Part shown: positions 1 through 8,340 of the stretch, piece by piece
Position numbering within the stretch: the first letter of the stretch is position 1
Layout of the letters: each line of letters begins with the position of its first letter
Source: Polycyclovorans algicola TG408
Lineage (GTDB): Bacteria; Pseudomonadota; Gammaproteobacteria; Nevskiales; Nevskiaceae
Direction: 5' to 3'
DNA: 64,000 nucleotides
Assembly (NCBI RefSeq): GCF_000711245.1
Contig: NZ_JOMH01000001.1
Span: 552,830 to 616,829, forward strand
The notes under the pieces: model-generated
The model's input: only the letters and a program-made list of their open reading frames with translations
Database searches by the model: none
What the model was told of the DNA's origin: nothing
Translations under genes and position numbers: made by a program

Positions 1-221
1 TGTGGGAATGGACCGCCAGCCCGTTCACCGCCTATCCCGGCTACCAGCCTTTACCCGGCGCACTGGGTGAGTACAACGGCAAGTTCATGTGCGGTCAGTT
101 CGTGTTGCGCGGCGGCTCCTGCGCCACGCCCGAGAACCACGTGCGCGCCAGCTACCGCAACTTTTTCATGCCGCCGGACCGCTGGCAGTTCAGCGGCCTG
201 CGACTGGCCCAAGACCGATGA
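1..221 (+). CDS. egtB: Ergothioneine biosynthesis protein EgtB, C-terminal fragment
   Basis: The reading frame begins at base 3 and runs 72 codons to TGA at 219-221; the rest lies upstream of the window. The fragment has the end of a formylglycine-generating-enzyme (FGE/sulfatase-modifying) fold: WEWTASPF near the start, LRGGSCATP, then [20 protein letters not shown] at the end. This is typical of EgtB, the iron-dependent sulfoxide synthase that joins cysteine or gamma-glutamylcysteine to hercynine. The stop overlaps the egtD start (ATGA), so the two are translationally coupled. The assignment rests on this C-terminal domain plus the EgtD neighbour, so another FGE-fold enzyme is formally possible but unlikely. 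Confidence 0.85.
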   Translation, partial: WEWTASPFTAYPGYQPLPGALGEYNGKFMCGQFVLRGGSCATPENHVRASYRNFFMPPDRWQFSGLRLAQDR

Positions 222-1195
222 ACGACGCCGCCAACACCCACTTTGATCCGCCGGCCGACGCGCGCGCGCAGCTGCGCGCCGACGTTCGCGCCGGCCTCGC
301 CCAAACCCCCAAGCGCCTGCCGTCCAAATATTTTTACGACACGCAGGGCTCCGAGCTGTTCGAGCAGATCTGCGAGCAGCCGGAGTACTACCTGACGCGC
401 ACCGAGCTGGCGCTGCTGGAGGCCGAGGCGGCCCACATTGCAGACGCGGTGGGGCCCGGCGCGCTGGTGGTGGAATTTGGCAGCGGCAGCGGCATCAAGA
501 CCGAATTGCTGCTGGCCGCCCTGCACGACCCGGTGGCGTTCGTGCCCATCGAGATCTCGCCGAGCGCGCTCAGCGGCAGTGTCGATCAATTGCAGGCGCG
601 CTTCCCCGAGCTTGAGCTGATGCCCCTGTGTGCCGACTTCAATCAGCCGCTGCAAATGCCCGTGCCGCAGCGGCAACCGCAGCGGGTGTTGATCTTTTTT
701 CCCGGTTCGACGCTCGGCAACTTTGAGCGTGCGCAAGCCATCAAGTTGCTCAAGGTGATGCATGCCGACATGGGCGAAAACGGCGCGGCACTGGTCGGCA
801 TCGACCTGCAAAAAGAGCCCGCGCTGATCGAGGCGGCCTACAACGATGCCGCCGGCGTGACGGCCGCTTTCACGCTGAATCTGCTCACCCGCCTGAACCG
901 CGAGTTGGGGACCGACTTCGACCTGCACCAATTCGCCCACCGCGCCCATTACAACGCCGAGATGGGCCGTATCGAAACCGCGCTGGTCAGCCAGTGCGCC
1001 CAGGAGGTGATGTTCGAAGGCCAGCCCGTCCGCTTTGCCGAAGGCGAGGCGATGCAGGTGGAGTACAGCTGCAAGTACGCCCCGCAGGACTTTGCCGACA
1101 TGGCGACTACCGCAGGGCTGCGCGTGACCCGCACCTGGACCGACCCCAACCAATGGTTTTCTCTGGTGATGCTGCAACACCTGACGTTCAGCTAG
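218..1195 (+). CDS. egtD: L-histidine N-alpha-methyltransferase EgtD
   Basis: A 325-residue SAM-dependent methyltransferase that makes hercynine (trimethylhistidine), the first step of ergothioneine synthesis. The ATG at 218 was chosen because it overlaps the egtB stop by 4 bases and gives the usual family length; an upstream in-frame ATG at 89 lies inside egtB. Visible signatures are the N-terminal [16 protein letters not shown] segment, the SAM-binding loop [14 protein letters not shown], and [11 protein letters not shown]. The C-terminal part around YNAEMGRIE matches the histidine-binding region of the DUF2260/Methyltransf_33 family. It forms an operon with egtB; ergothioneine is a cytosolic thiol antioxidant. 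Confidence 0.93.
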   Translation: MNDAANTHFDPPADARAQLRADVRAGLAQTPKRLPSKYFYDTQGSELFEQICEQPEYYLTRTELALLEAEAAHIADAVGPGALVVEFGSGSGIKTELLLAALHDPVAFVPIEISPSALSGSVDQLQARFPELELMPLCADFNQPLQMPVPQRQPQRVLIFFPGSTLGNFERAQAIKLLKVMHADMGENGAALVGIDLQKEPALIEAAYNDAAGVTAAFTLNLLTRLNRELGTDFDLHQFAHRAHYNAEMGRIETALVSQCAQEVMFEGQPVRFAEGEAMQVEYSCKYAPQDFADMATTAGLRVTRTWTDPNQWFSLVMLQHLTFS

Positions 1196-1262
1196 CTACT
1201 GCACACTGCGCCGTCGCTGCAATGCAATGCACGGCGCACAAAACCAAACCAAGGAGAGGGAT

Positions 1263-1469
1263 ATGGGCGTTTCGAAACTACTGGGCCTGGTGCTGCTGGT
1301 CGGGGGCCTGATCGCGCTTTACTTCGGCTTTAACGCCACCGAAAGCCTGGGCGAACAGATGGTCGAAGGCGTGACCGGCAAGTTCACCGACAACACGATG
1401 CTCTATCTCGTGGGTGGCGGCGTGTCCGCTGCGGCCGGTCTGGCACTGCTGATCTTCGGCAAAAAGTAA
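1263..1469 (+). CDS. DUF3185 family small membrane protein
   Basis: A 68-residue protein with two predicted membrane helices, one at about residues 5-23 (LLGLVLLVGGLIALYFGF) and one at 46-65, joined by a polar loop containing ESLGEQMVEG. Length and pattern fit DUF3185, whose function is unknown. A good ribosome site (aaggagagg, 1250-1258) precedes the ATG at 1263. It sits 67 bp after egtD and is followed by a clear intrinsic terminator, so it may be the last gene of the egt transcript or have its own promoter. Confidence 0.8.
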   Translation: MGVSKLLGLVLLVGGLIALYFGFNATESLGEQMVEGVTGKFTDNTMLYLVGGGVSAAAGLALLIFGKK

Positions 1470-1487
1470 GACCGGAGTTCGCCATGA

Positions 1488-1513
1488 AAAGCCCCGCTAC
1501 GGCGGGGCTTTTT
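1488..1513 (+). terminator. Intrinsic terminator after the DUF3185 gene
   Basis: An 8-bp perfect stem (agccccgc, 1490-1497; gcggggct, 1502-1509) with loop tacg is followed by a T run. It lies 20 bases after the DUF3185 stop. The A run before the stem means it could also act on the opposite strand. Confidence 0.85.
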
Positions 1514-1568
1514 TGTGCGGTCGCTTCCATCGAACCCGCCTGCTGTCGAGCGGCTTCACGGGCAGACC

Positions 1569-1850
1569 CTATGGCCCGACCCGAACACCTTTCCAAAACG
1601 CCACCCGATTGCCAATCGACGCGGCCGCATCCTTCGGCTCGGGATAAAACCACGCGGCGTTGGCGTTGACCTGGCCGTCTGCCACCACATCGAAATAGTG
1701 CGCGGTGCCTTTCCAGCCACAGACGGTCTGGTGCGGCGACGCCGCGATGTGTTGCGGGTTGACGGCGTCCATCGGGAAGTAATGGTTGCCCTCCACCACC
1801 ACGGTGTCGTCGCTGTCGGCAATTACAACGTCATTCCAAATCGCTTTCAT
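1569..1850 (-). CDS. DUF427 domain-containing protein
   Basis: A 93-residue cytoplasmic protein matching the compact DUF427 fold. It has the N-terminal MKAIWNDVVIADSDDTVVVE strand pair, YFPMDAV, the signature GWKGTAHYFDV, and the C-terminal AAWFYPEPKDAAASIGNRVA followed by FW. The biochemical role of DUF427 is not established. It is divergent from the MFS transporter, with about 140 bp between them, and convergent with the DUF3185 gene. Family assignment is firm; function unknown. Confidence 0.88.
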   Translation of the reverse strand: MKAIWNDVVIADSDDTVVVEGNHYFPMDAVNPQHIAASPHQTVCGWKGTAHYFDVVADGQVNANAAWFYPEPKDAAASIGNRVAFWKGVRVGP

Positions 1851-1989
1851 GGGTCAATCCTGTGGACGCGGGAACAGGCGCTACCGTAGCCGATGTCCGG
1901 CCTGTGGCAATTACGCTAGGCTCCTGCGCGACAAAACGAACGCTGTCTGATCAGCGTCAACCAAAATGTGATGTGCCAGGGGAATCAAC

Positions 1990-3309
1990 ATGAGCAGTCC
2001 GTCATCCGCATCGGTGTCGGTCGAGAAGGCGCGGCAAGCACGCAAGGTGGTGGCGGCCAGCTTCATTGGCACCACCTTCGAGTGGTATGACTTTTTCATC
2101 TATGCCTCGGCGGCAGCCTTGGTCTTTGGTCCGCTGTTCTTCCCCAACGTTTCGGACTTTGCCGGCACCCTCGCGGCGTTTTCAACCTTTGCGGTGGGGT
2201 TTCTGGCGCGGCCTTTGGGCGGCGTCATCGTCGGTCACTTCGGAGACCGCATCGGCCGCAAGGCGATGCTGGTGTTCTGCCTGTTGTGCATGGGCATCGC
2301 CACCATTGTGATTGGCCTGTTGCCGACCTATGCGCAGATCGGGATCTGGGCGCCAATTCTCTTGGTGGTGCTGCGCATCTTCCAGGGCATCGGCGTGGGC
2401 GGTGAGTGGGGCGGCGCGGTGCTGATGGCGGTGGAGTACGCGCCGCCAAACCGCCGTGGCCTTTACGGGGGTTTTGTGCAAATCGGAACCCCGGCCGGGC
2501 TGATTCTGGCCAATCTGGCGTTCCTGTCGGTGGTCACCTTCGTGCCGCCAGAGCACTTCATGACCTGGGGTTGGCGCGTTCCGTTTCTGCTGAGTTCGGT
2601 GCTGGTGATCGTCGGGCTGGTGATTCGCCTCAGGCTGGAAGAAACCCCGGTCTTCGCCGAGGCCAAAGCCAAGGCGTCAAAAACCGCCGAGCGCGTACCG
2701 GTGGCGGCGGTGCTGCGGTCGCACTGGAAGTCCGTGCTGGCCGGCGGTCTGACGATGTCGGCGCCGGCGATGATTGGCTACGTCATGATCGCCTACCTGC
2801 TGTCGTACGGCGTCACCCAACTGGGCGTCAGCCGCCCCCTGATGATCGGGCTGGTGCTCTGGTCGTCGGCGGTATGGCTGGTGCTGACCCTGGTGTTCGC
2901 CGCCGGCTCGGACCGCTACGGGCGGCGCCGCGTCTACCTTTGGGGCGCGTGGAGCGGACTGGCGATGGTCTTCCCGCTGTTCTGGCTGCTGGACACCCGC
3001 GAGCCATGGCTAATGGCGCTGGGCATGACTTTGTTGGCGGTGTCGATGTCGGCCATGTATTCACCGATTGCGGCGATGCTCTCGGAGCTTTTTCCGACGC
3101 GGCTGCGCTACACCGGAAACTCGGTGTCGTACCAGGTGGGCACCTTGGTGGGCGGTGCGTTTGTGCCGATCATCGCCACAACGCTGATGCAGCTCACCGG
3201 CACTTCGGCTTCGATCTCGGCGTACATGTTCGGCTCGATACTGATCGGCATGCTGGCCGTGAAATTCGTGCCCGAGACCTCGAAGACGTCACTGGGCGCG
3301 GCGGATTGA
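1990..3309 (+). CDS. MFS transporter, metabolite:H+ symporter (MHS) type
   Basis: A 439-residue inner-membrane carrier with about 12 hydrophobic helices. The opening segment ASFIGTTFEWYDFFIYASAA is diagnostic for the MHS branch (ShiA/ProP/KgtP-like), and the MFS loop 2-3 signature GHFGDRIGRKAML follows. GVGGEWGGAVLM in helix 4-5 and LSELFPTRLRYTGNSVSYQV near helix 10 also match MHS members. Substrate is probably a carboxylate, osmolyte or shikimate-like compound but cannot be read from sequence. The start has a ribosome site (aggggaa) at about 1978-1984. Its last 21 bases overlap the convergent response-regulator gene. Confidence 0.92.
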   Translation: MSSPSSASVSVEKARQARKVVAASFIGTTFEWYDFFIYASAAALVFGPLFFPNVSDFAGTLAAFSTFAVGFLARPLGGVIVGHFGDRIGRKAMLVFCLLCMGIATIVIGLLPTYAQIGIWAPILLVVLRIFQGIGVGGEWGGAVLMAVEYAPPNRRGLYGGFVQIGTPAGLILANLAFLSVVTFVPPEHFMTWGWRVPFLLSSVLVIVGLVIRLRLEETPVFAEAKAKASKTAERVPVAAVLRSHWKSVLAGGLTMSAPAMIGYVMIAYLLSYGVTQLGVSRPLMIGLVLWSSAVWLVLTLVFAAGSDRYGRRRVYLWGAWSGLAMVFPLFWLLDTREPWLMALGMTLLAVSMSAMYSPIAAMLSELFPTRLRYTGNSVSYQVGTLVGGAFVPIIATTLMQLTGTSASISAYMFGSILIGMLAVKFVPETSKTSLGAAD

Positions 3310-3747
3310 CAGGCTGTGGTGGAGCCTTGCCCCAGGGTGATCGATGCGCTCGACCTGGTGTGAGCGGATTTTGTTCAGGGCCAGCAGCAGGCCGTCGTAA
3401 TCCAGCGGCTTGTTGATCCATGCGTTGGCGCGGCCGTTGAACGCGGCCAGCACGTCGCGATCATCGTTCGACGAGGTAAGCATCACCACCGGCAGCCACG
3501 CCATGCGCGGATCGCCGCGCAGCTCGGCCAGCAGCTCGGTGCCGCTCATGCCCGGCATGTTGATGTCCAGCAGCACCAGCGTCGGCAGGCGGTCATGGGC
3601 AGCGGCTTCGCGCAGCCGCGAAAGGCCGACTCCCGGTTCGTCGATGTGCGCCAGCGGGTTGGCCAGGCCCGCCTGCTGCAGGCACCGCTGAATGGCGAAA
3701 TAGTCGTCGGGGTTGTCGTCGATCAACAGGATGGTGTCAGGCGTCAA
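3289..3747 (-). CDS. Response regulator, Rcp1-like single receiver domain
   Basis: A 152-residue stand-alone receiver domain. Visible catalytic residues are the acidic pair D10-D11 (LLIDDNPDDY), the phospho-acceptor D61 (LLDINMPG), T91 (MLTSS) and K113 (INKPLD). The extended loop and lack of an output domain resemble Rcp1/CheY-like regulators paired with PAS or phytochrome kinases. I chose the TTG at 3745-3747, which overlaps the kinase stop (TTGA), because upstream ATG starts lie deep inside the kinase gene and give a non-receiver N-terminus. Translational coupling marks the kinase as its partner. How the signal is passed on is unknown. Confidence 0.85.
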   Translation of the reverse strand: MTPDTILLIDDNPDDYFAIQRCLQQAGLANPLAHIDEPGVGLSRLREAAAHDRLPTLVLLDINMPGMSGTELLAELRGDPRMAWLPVVMLTSSNDDRDVLAAFNGRANAWINKPLDYDGLLLALNKIRSHQVERIDHPGARLHHSLSIRRAQ

Positions 3748-5786
3748 GGCGTCGCTCCTGCAGGGCGTTGCGGGGGAAGGGTGAACCAGAAGGTGCTGCC
3801 CTGGCCGGGCGCGGAATCCAGCCAGATGTCGCCGCCGTGTCGCAGCACGATTTTCTTCACGATCGTCAGCCCGACGCCGCTGCCGCCGCCATAGGCATCG
3901 CGGCGGTGCAGGCGCTCGAACAGCGTGTAGATGCGGCCCTGCTGATCGGGGTGAATCCCGATGCCGTTGTCGCGCACAAAAAAGCGGGTGGTCAACCCGT
4001 GACCGGTGTGGCCAATCTCGATCCAGCGGGCCGATTTGTCGTTGTACTTGGCGGCGTTCACGATCAGGTTTCGCATCAGCTCGCGAACCCGGACGGCATC
4101 GCATGTCCACACCGGCAGCTTGCTGCTCAGGCGAACGTCGACCTGGTGCTCGTGCAGCAGAAACTCCAGCGATTCGAGCACGTCGCGAACCAGAACATTC
4201 AGATCGACCGGCGCCAGGGTCAAGGTGGTGCGGCCGATACGGGAAATGGTGAGCAGGTCGTTGATCAAGCCCTCCATTCGCGTGGTTTGCTGCTTGATCC
4301 GCTGCACCATCGCGCGACCGGCCGAGTCGAGCTGTGGCGCGTAGTCCTGCTCCAGATACGTGGCATAGCTGGCGATGCCGCGCAGCGGTTCCTTCAGGTC
4401 GTGCGAGGCGATGTAGGCAAAGTCATCAAGGTCACGGTTGGAGCGTTCCAGGTCCTGCCGCACCCGAACCAGTTGCGTGGCATCCCAACTCGCACCGGCG
4501 ATGCGGATCGCGGCACCGCTGGCATCCCGCTCGATGCTGGCGCGAATTTGCAACACGCGACTGTGGTTGTCGCCAGCCACCACGCGCACCTCCCCGAAGA
4601 ACTCACGATCGTCGCCTTGCGCCGCCATGGCGATCTGCTGGGCGAAAGGCGCCTGGTCATCGGGGTGCAGCCGGGCCAGCACTTCGTCAAGGGTGGCGAT
4701 GGGCGTGTCGCGGGGCAGGTTGAGCAGCTCGGGTGTGTTGCTGTCGTGCTCAAAGCGGTTTTCGTTGCAGTAGAGCATCCAGACCGCCACCTGGGCCGAC
4801 TGGGTCGCGATGCGATAGCGCTCTTCGATGCGCGCCAGACTCTGCTGGCGGGCGTGCTCGGCACTCAGGTCCCAGACCATGCCGGCAACGCTGATGGCGC
4901 GGCCATCTTCGTCACGCTCGGCGCGGGCCCGGGAGCAGATGAAACCCTCGGCGCCGTTGGGCCTGATGATTCGGTAGCTGTCCTCGTAATCGATGGCCGG
5001 CGATTTGATGAACGCTCTGTAGCGCTCAATGACCCGGTCGCGGTCGTCGGGGTGGATGTAATCCAGATACCGCAGCATGCGGTTGTTGAATTCGACGCTT
5101 TGCAGCCCCAGCGCCTCGCGGATTTGACCGTCGACCACCAACTCGTCGAGCGCCGACCGTGACGCCCAGGCCCCGACGCCGGGGGCGCTCAGTGCCAGGG
5201 TCAGGCGGTCCTGCGATTCGCGGATTTGCTGCCGCGCGCGCTCGCGTCCGGCAAACACCTGCAGGCCGTGCAACACGATGATGACCAGCAGCAACGCCTG
5301 CCACATGTCCGCGTAGTGCAGGCCGGCCTCGGTGTAAAACGCGCGCATCACCAGCACCAGGGTCAGCGCCACCGCCCCCATCTTCATGGCATCGATATAG
5401 AGCTGCAGGCGGTAGCGCAGGCCCAGATCGGCGTAGGCCAGATAGAACGCGAAGGCGGCGGGCATGCCCGGGTTGGGATCGTGCGGCACGCCAATGACGA
5501 AGGCGGTCAGGTCCAGCAGCACCAGCGTCCGCTGCAGCCCCAGCGACAGCCGCTGGCCACGTGCCGCGACCATGACCGCCGCCACCGCCAGCACATAGCC
5601 GAGCATGGCGGCCGCAATCTGGTCTTGAGTGAACACGCCCGGCGTGATGCCCTGCACGTGCATGTAGGTGAACAGCAGCGCCGCGAAAACATAGCGGTAC
5701 AGAAACTGTGAGTAGTAGCGAAGTTGCGCTGCGGTGCCGCGCGCCTCCGCCGTTTCGGACGTCCCTTGATTCACGTGATTCCCCAA
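3744..5786 (-). CDS. Membrane-anchored PAS sensor histidine kinase
   Basis: A 680-residue kinase. Residues about 25-180 form several hydrophobic segments, probably a membrane sensor. Two PAS/PAC modules follow at about 190-310 (PAS-3 type, YIHPDDRDRVIERYRAF) and 320-445 (ARLHPDDQAPFAQQ). The HisKA box FAYIASHDLKEPLRG places the phospho-acceptor at H462. The C-terminal ATPase domain has N box NLIVNAAKYND, G1 box DNGIGIHPDQQG and G2 box GGGSGVGLTIVKKI. It is the first gene of a two-gene operon with the response regulator. It lacks a bilin-binding GAF/PHY module, so it is not a phytochrome. The signal is unknown. Confidence 0.92.
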   Translation of the reverse strand: MGNHVNQGTSETAEARGTAAQLRYYSQFLYRYVFAALLFTYMHVQGITPGVFTQDQIAAAMLGYVLAVAAVMVAARGQRLSLGLQRTLVLLDLTAFVIGVPHDPNPGMPAAFAFYLAYADLGLRYRLQLYIDAMKMGAVALTLVLVMRAFYTEAGLHYADMWQALLLVIIVLHGLQVFAGRERARQQIRESQDRLTLALSAPGVGAWASRSALDELVVDGQIREALGLQSVEFNNRMLRYLDYIHPDDRDRVIERYRAFIKSPAIDYEDSYRIIRPNGAEGFICSRARAERDEDGRAISVAGMVWDLSAEHARQQSLARIEERYRIATQSAQVAVWMLYCNENRFEHDSNTPELLNLPRDTPIATLDEVLARLHPDDQAPFAQQIAMAAQGDDREFFGEVRVVAGDNHSRVLQIRASIERDASGAAIRIAGASWDATQLVRVRQDLERSNRDLDDFAYIASHDLKEPLRGIASYATYLEQDYAPQLDSAGRAMVQRIKQQTTRMEGLINDLLTISRIGRTTLTLAPVDLNVLVRDVLESLEFLLHEHQVDVRLSSKLPVWTCDAVRVRELMRNLIVNAAKYNDKSARWIEIGHTGHGLTTRFFVRDNGIGIHPDQQGRIYTLFERLHRRDAYGGGSGVGLTIVKKIVLRHGGDIWLDSAPGQGSTFWFTLPPQRPAGATP

Positions 5787-5881
5787 TCCCGATCAGCATA
5801 GTAGAGCCCTCGCGGGGGGTGTATGTCCCCTGATCGGGGGATGGCTGAACGGCGCGCACTCTGCAGGGGTTGACGATGTTA

Positions 5882-5898
5882 AATAAACAATGTTCAAT
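5882..5898. promoter_or_regulatory. Candidate TetR autoregulatory operator
   Basis: An AT-rich imperfect palindrome centred on base 5890, with perfect core AACA-A-TGTT at 5886-5894 and partly matching flanks. It overlaps the first possible start codon (ATG 5890) of the TetR gene and lies just upstream of the second (5905). Location and symmetry suggest an operator, but no experimental site is known to me. Confidence 0.35.
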
Positions 5899-6516
5899 CT
5901 ACGCATGGCCCGCCCGCAACTGACCGACGATGTTGTCGACGCCACCCGCAAACGACTGGTGACGCTGGCGCTGGCGCTGTATCGCAGCGAGGGGCTGGAG
6001 GCGATCACCTTTCGCCGGCTTGCCGACACGGCAGGCATCAGCCACACGCTGCCCTACCGCTACTTCCGCAACAAGGAAGCGGTCCTGGTGGCGATGCGCG
6101 TCGCCTGCACCCAACACTTCGACGACTTTGTGCGGGCCCGCGAAACTGCGGGTGCCCCGCCCATGCAGCAGATTCGGGAAGTGGCGGCGGCCTACGTGGG
6201 CTTCGTGAGCGAACACCCGGACGACTATCTGCTGATCTTCAGCCTCGAACAGCCGCCGCCGAGCCGTTACCCCGAATTATTGGCAGCGCGGCGGCACCTG
6301 TTCGATCACGCCACCGATGTCGTGCAGCGCGCCATCGACACCGGGGACTTGGAAGGGGAGGCGCGCGCGCTCACGCACCTGTTCTGGGTGTCGTTGCACG
6401 GCCTGATGACGCTGCATGTGGCCGGTCAGTTGGTGCACGGCCATGACATGACCACCCTGCTGGACCCCTTGATGCAACTGATGCTCAAAAGCACCGCTGC
6501 CGAAGCACCGCCATGA
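5890..6516 (+). CDS. TetR family transcriptional regulator
   Basis: Up to 208 residues (203 if the second ATG at 5905 is used, which gives the more usual MARPQLTDD start). The N-terminal HTH is clear: ALALYRSEGLEAITFRRLAD, then AGISHTLPYRYFRNKEAVLV. The C-terminal ligand-binding half is diverged and carries a conserved-looking HLFWVSLHGLMTLHVAGQL helix found in many TetR acyl/lipid-type regulators. It overlaps the desaturase start by 4 bases (ATGA), so it heads the operon and most likely represses it in response to a lipid-like ligand. An AT-rich palindrome at its start could allow autoregulation. Confidence 0.9.
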   Translation: MFNLRMARPQLTDDVVDATRKRLVTLALALYRSEGLEAITFRRLADTAGISHTLPYRYFRNKEAVLVAMRVACTQHFDDFVRARETAGAPPMQQIREVAAAYVGFVSEHPDDYLLIFSLEQPPPSRYPELLAARRHLFDHATDVVQRAIDTGDLEGEARALTHLFWVSLHGLMTLHVAGQLVHGHDMTTLLDPLMQLMLKSTAAEAPP

Positions 6517-7412
6517 GTGCCCAAGCCCTTGACCTGTCGGGCCTGAGCCCCGAACGCAAAGCCCGCTTCAAGCAGCTCACCTCGGCGCCCAAAGTGTCGT
6601 GGCCGGTGGTGGGCATTTGGGCGCTGGTGATGAGCGTTTACATCAGTTCAGACGCCCTCGCCTTCCTGGGTGTGCTGCCGCTGTGGGCGGCGATGATCAT
6701 CAACTCGGTCATCGGCTACTACGCCTTCACCGTGGTTCATGACGCGATACATCGCGCGATCTCGACGAACACGCGGCTCAACGACTTCATCGGTCAGACG
6801 GCGGTGTTCCTGGGCGCGCCGTACGTCGACCTGCGCCTGTTCCGCTGGGCGCACATCCTGCATCACCGTTTCACCAGCGGCCCGAAAGACCCCGACATCG
6901 TGCTGCACGGCGCGGCGTGGACCTTGCCGTTCCGCTGGATGGCGATTGACCTGCTGTATCTGATTCACACGATTCGTTATCGCGACAAGGTGTCGCAGCG
7001 TTATCTGATGACCTCGCTGTGGCTCACGGCAGCGACCGGCCTTGTGTTCGGTGGGCTCATCGCCAGCGGGTATGGCTGGCATGTGCTGATGTTGTGGTTC
7101 ATTCCGTCGCGCATCATTTTTCTGACGCTGGGCTTCAGCTTTTTCTGGCTGCCGCACGTGCCGCACGACACGCGTCAGGAAGACAACCTGACCCGCGCGA
7201 CCGCCGTGCGCATCGGTCATGAATGGCTGCTCAGCCCACTGCTGCAATGCCAGAACTATCATCTGATTCACCACCTGTATCCGATGACGCCATTCCTCAA
7301 CAATCGAAAAGTCTGGACCTTGCTGGAGCCGGAATTGCGCCAACGTGAGCTCGCGATCCAGCACGATTTCCGCATACACCCGAAGATTTATCCCGCATCT
7401 GGCGCGGGCTAA
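6513..7412 (+). CDS. Membrane fatty acid desaturase / carotene hydroxylase-like di-iron enzyme
   Basis: A 299-residue integral membrane di-iron enzyme. The histidine boxes are HDAIH (residues 76-80), HILHH (114-118) and HLIHH (about 250-254), plus an extra HVPHD near 215-219. Four or so membrane helices surround them. The spacing fits the FA_desaturase superfamily, which includes acyl-lipid desaturases and beta-carotene hydroxylases; the exact substrate is not readable. The downstream rubredoxin is a plausible direct electron donor, as with AlkB. It overlaps the TetR stop and lies 13 bp before the rubredoxin gene, so the three are probably co-transcribed. Confidence 0.88.
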   Translation: MSAQALDLSGLSPERKARFKQLTSAPKVSWPVVGIWALVMSVYISSDALAFLGVLPLWAAMIINSVIGYYAFTVVHDAIHRAISTNTRLNDFIGQTAVFLGAPYVDLRLFRWAHILHHRFTSGPKDPDIVLHGAAWTLPFRWMAIDLLYLIHTIRYRDKVSQRYLMTSLWLTAATGLVFGGLIASGYGWHVLMLWFIPSRIIFLTLGFSFFWLPHVPHDTRQEDNLTRATAVRIGHEWLLSPLLQCQNYHLIHHLYPMTPFLNNRKVWTLLEPELRQRELAIQHDFRIHPKIYPASGAG

Positions 7413-7425
7413 CGAAGGAGCCGCC

Positions 7426-7599
7426 ATGAGCACCGCCACCCGCCGCTATCGTTGCCGCTACTGTTCTCACGTGTATGACGAGGCCTTGGGCGACCCCGAC
7501 AGCGGCATTGCACCCGGCACGCGCTTTGATGACATTCCCGACGACTGGATCTGTCCCGAATGCGGGGCCGCGAAGTCGGATTACGACCTCGACGAGTGA
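7426..7599 (+). CDS. Rubredoxin
   Basis: A 57-residue mononuclear-iron electron carrier. The two knuckles are [12 protein letters not shown] (CxxC) and [14 protein letters not shown] (CPxCG), with the usual [12 protein letters not shown] between them. The ATG at 7426 is preceded by a good ribosome site (gaaggag, 7414-7420); the longer open frame extends back into the desaturase gene. Genetic position directly after a membrane di-iron enzyme suggests it supplies electrons to that enzyme, by analogy with AlkG/AlkB. No rubredoxin reductase is in the window. Its stop overlaps the next gene's GTG start. Confidence 0.95.
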   Translation: MSTATRRYRCRYCSHVYDEALGDPDSGIAPGTRFDDIPDDWICPECGAAKSDYDLDE

Positions 7600-8321
7600 C
7601 CTTCCCCGGCAAGCGGATCGACCTCGACGGCGGCGATCGGGTGTGTCTGTTCATCGGCGCCGGGATGAGCGCCGAAAGCGGGGTCCCGACCTATCGCGGC
7701 GCCGGGGGTATCTGGGGCCAATATAACTACCGGGAGGTCGCCTGCCAGCGCGCTTTTGACCGGCAGCCCGGCGTGGTGCTCGACTTTCATGAGCAGCGCC
7801 GCGCAGGCCTGCTGGCCTGCGCCCCCCACGCCGGACACGCGCACATCGCCGCCTTGCAGGCGCGTTACCCAGGACAGGTGAGCGTGGTCACGCAGAACAT
7901 CGACGGCATGCTGCAACGGGCCGGGGTGGCCGTCGCTGCTGAACTGCACGGCTCCATCTGGCGCATGCGCTGCGCGGCGCACGGCCTCAGTGATGACCGC
8001 GCCGGCGCCAACTTGGTCACCCGTCACTGCGCCTTGTGTGGGCGCTGGCTGCGGCCCGACGTCACCTGGTTCGAAGACCAGGTGGATGGCGCGGTGTTCG
8101 ATGCCGCCATGCGGCTGATCGCCGCATCGCAGTGGCTGGTGGCGGTCGGCACCACCGCCTCGGTGTATCCCGCAGCGGGGTTTTTACCGTTCGCCAGAGA
8201 GATGGGCGTTCGCTTGGTCGAGATCAATCCCGAGGCCAGCGACATGAGTGACCTGTTCGAGCAGGTGATCCGTCAGCCCGCCTCTGTCGCGCTGCCGGCG
8301 TTGCTGCCCCTTTCTCGATGA
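7596..8321 (+). CDS. Sir2 family NAD-dependent protein deacylase
   Basis: About 241 residues starting from GTG 7596, which overlaps the rubredoxin stop (GTGA). Sirtuin motifs in order: [15 protein letters not shown] (NAD loop), [17 protein letters not shown] with the catalytic histidine, a small zinc module (MRCAAHG then RHCALCGRW), [12 protein letters not shown] and EINPEASD. The first zinc pair is C-x2-H rather than C-x2-C, so zinc binding may be altered. The enzyme would remove acyl groups from lysines using NAD. Its coupling to a desaturase/rubredoxin operon is unusual and may be only positional. Confidence 0.9.
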   Translation: MTFPGKRIDLDGGDRVCLFIGAGMSAESGVPTYRGAGGIWGQYNYREVACQRAFDRQPGVVLDFHEQRRAGLLACAPHAGHAHIAALQARYPGQVSVVTQNIDGMLQRAGVAVAAELHGSIWRMRCAAHGLSDDRAGANLVTRHCALCGRWLRPDVTWFEDQVDGAVFDAAMRLIAASQWLVAVGTTASVYPAAGFLPFAREMGVRLVEINPEASDMSDLFEQVIRQPASVALPALLPLSR

Positions 8322-8340
8322 CCGGGTCGCGCGGCTCACC

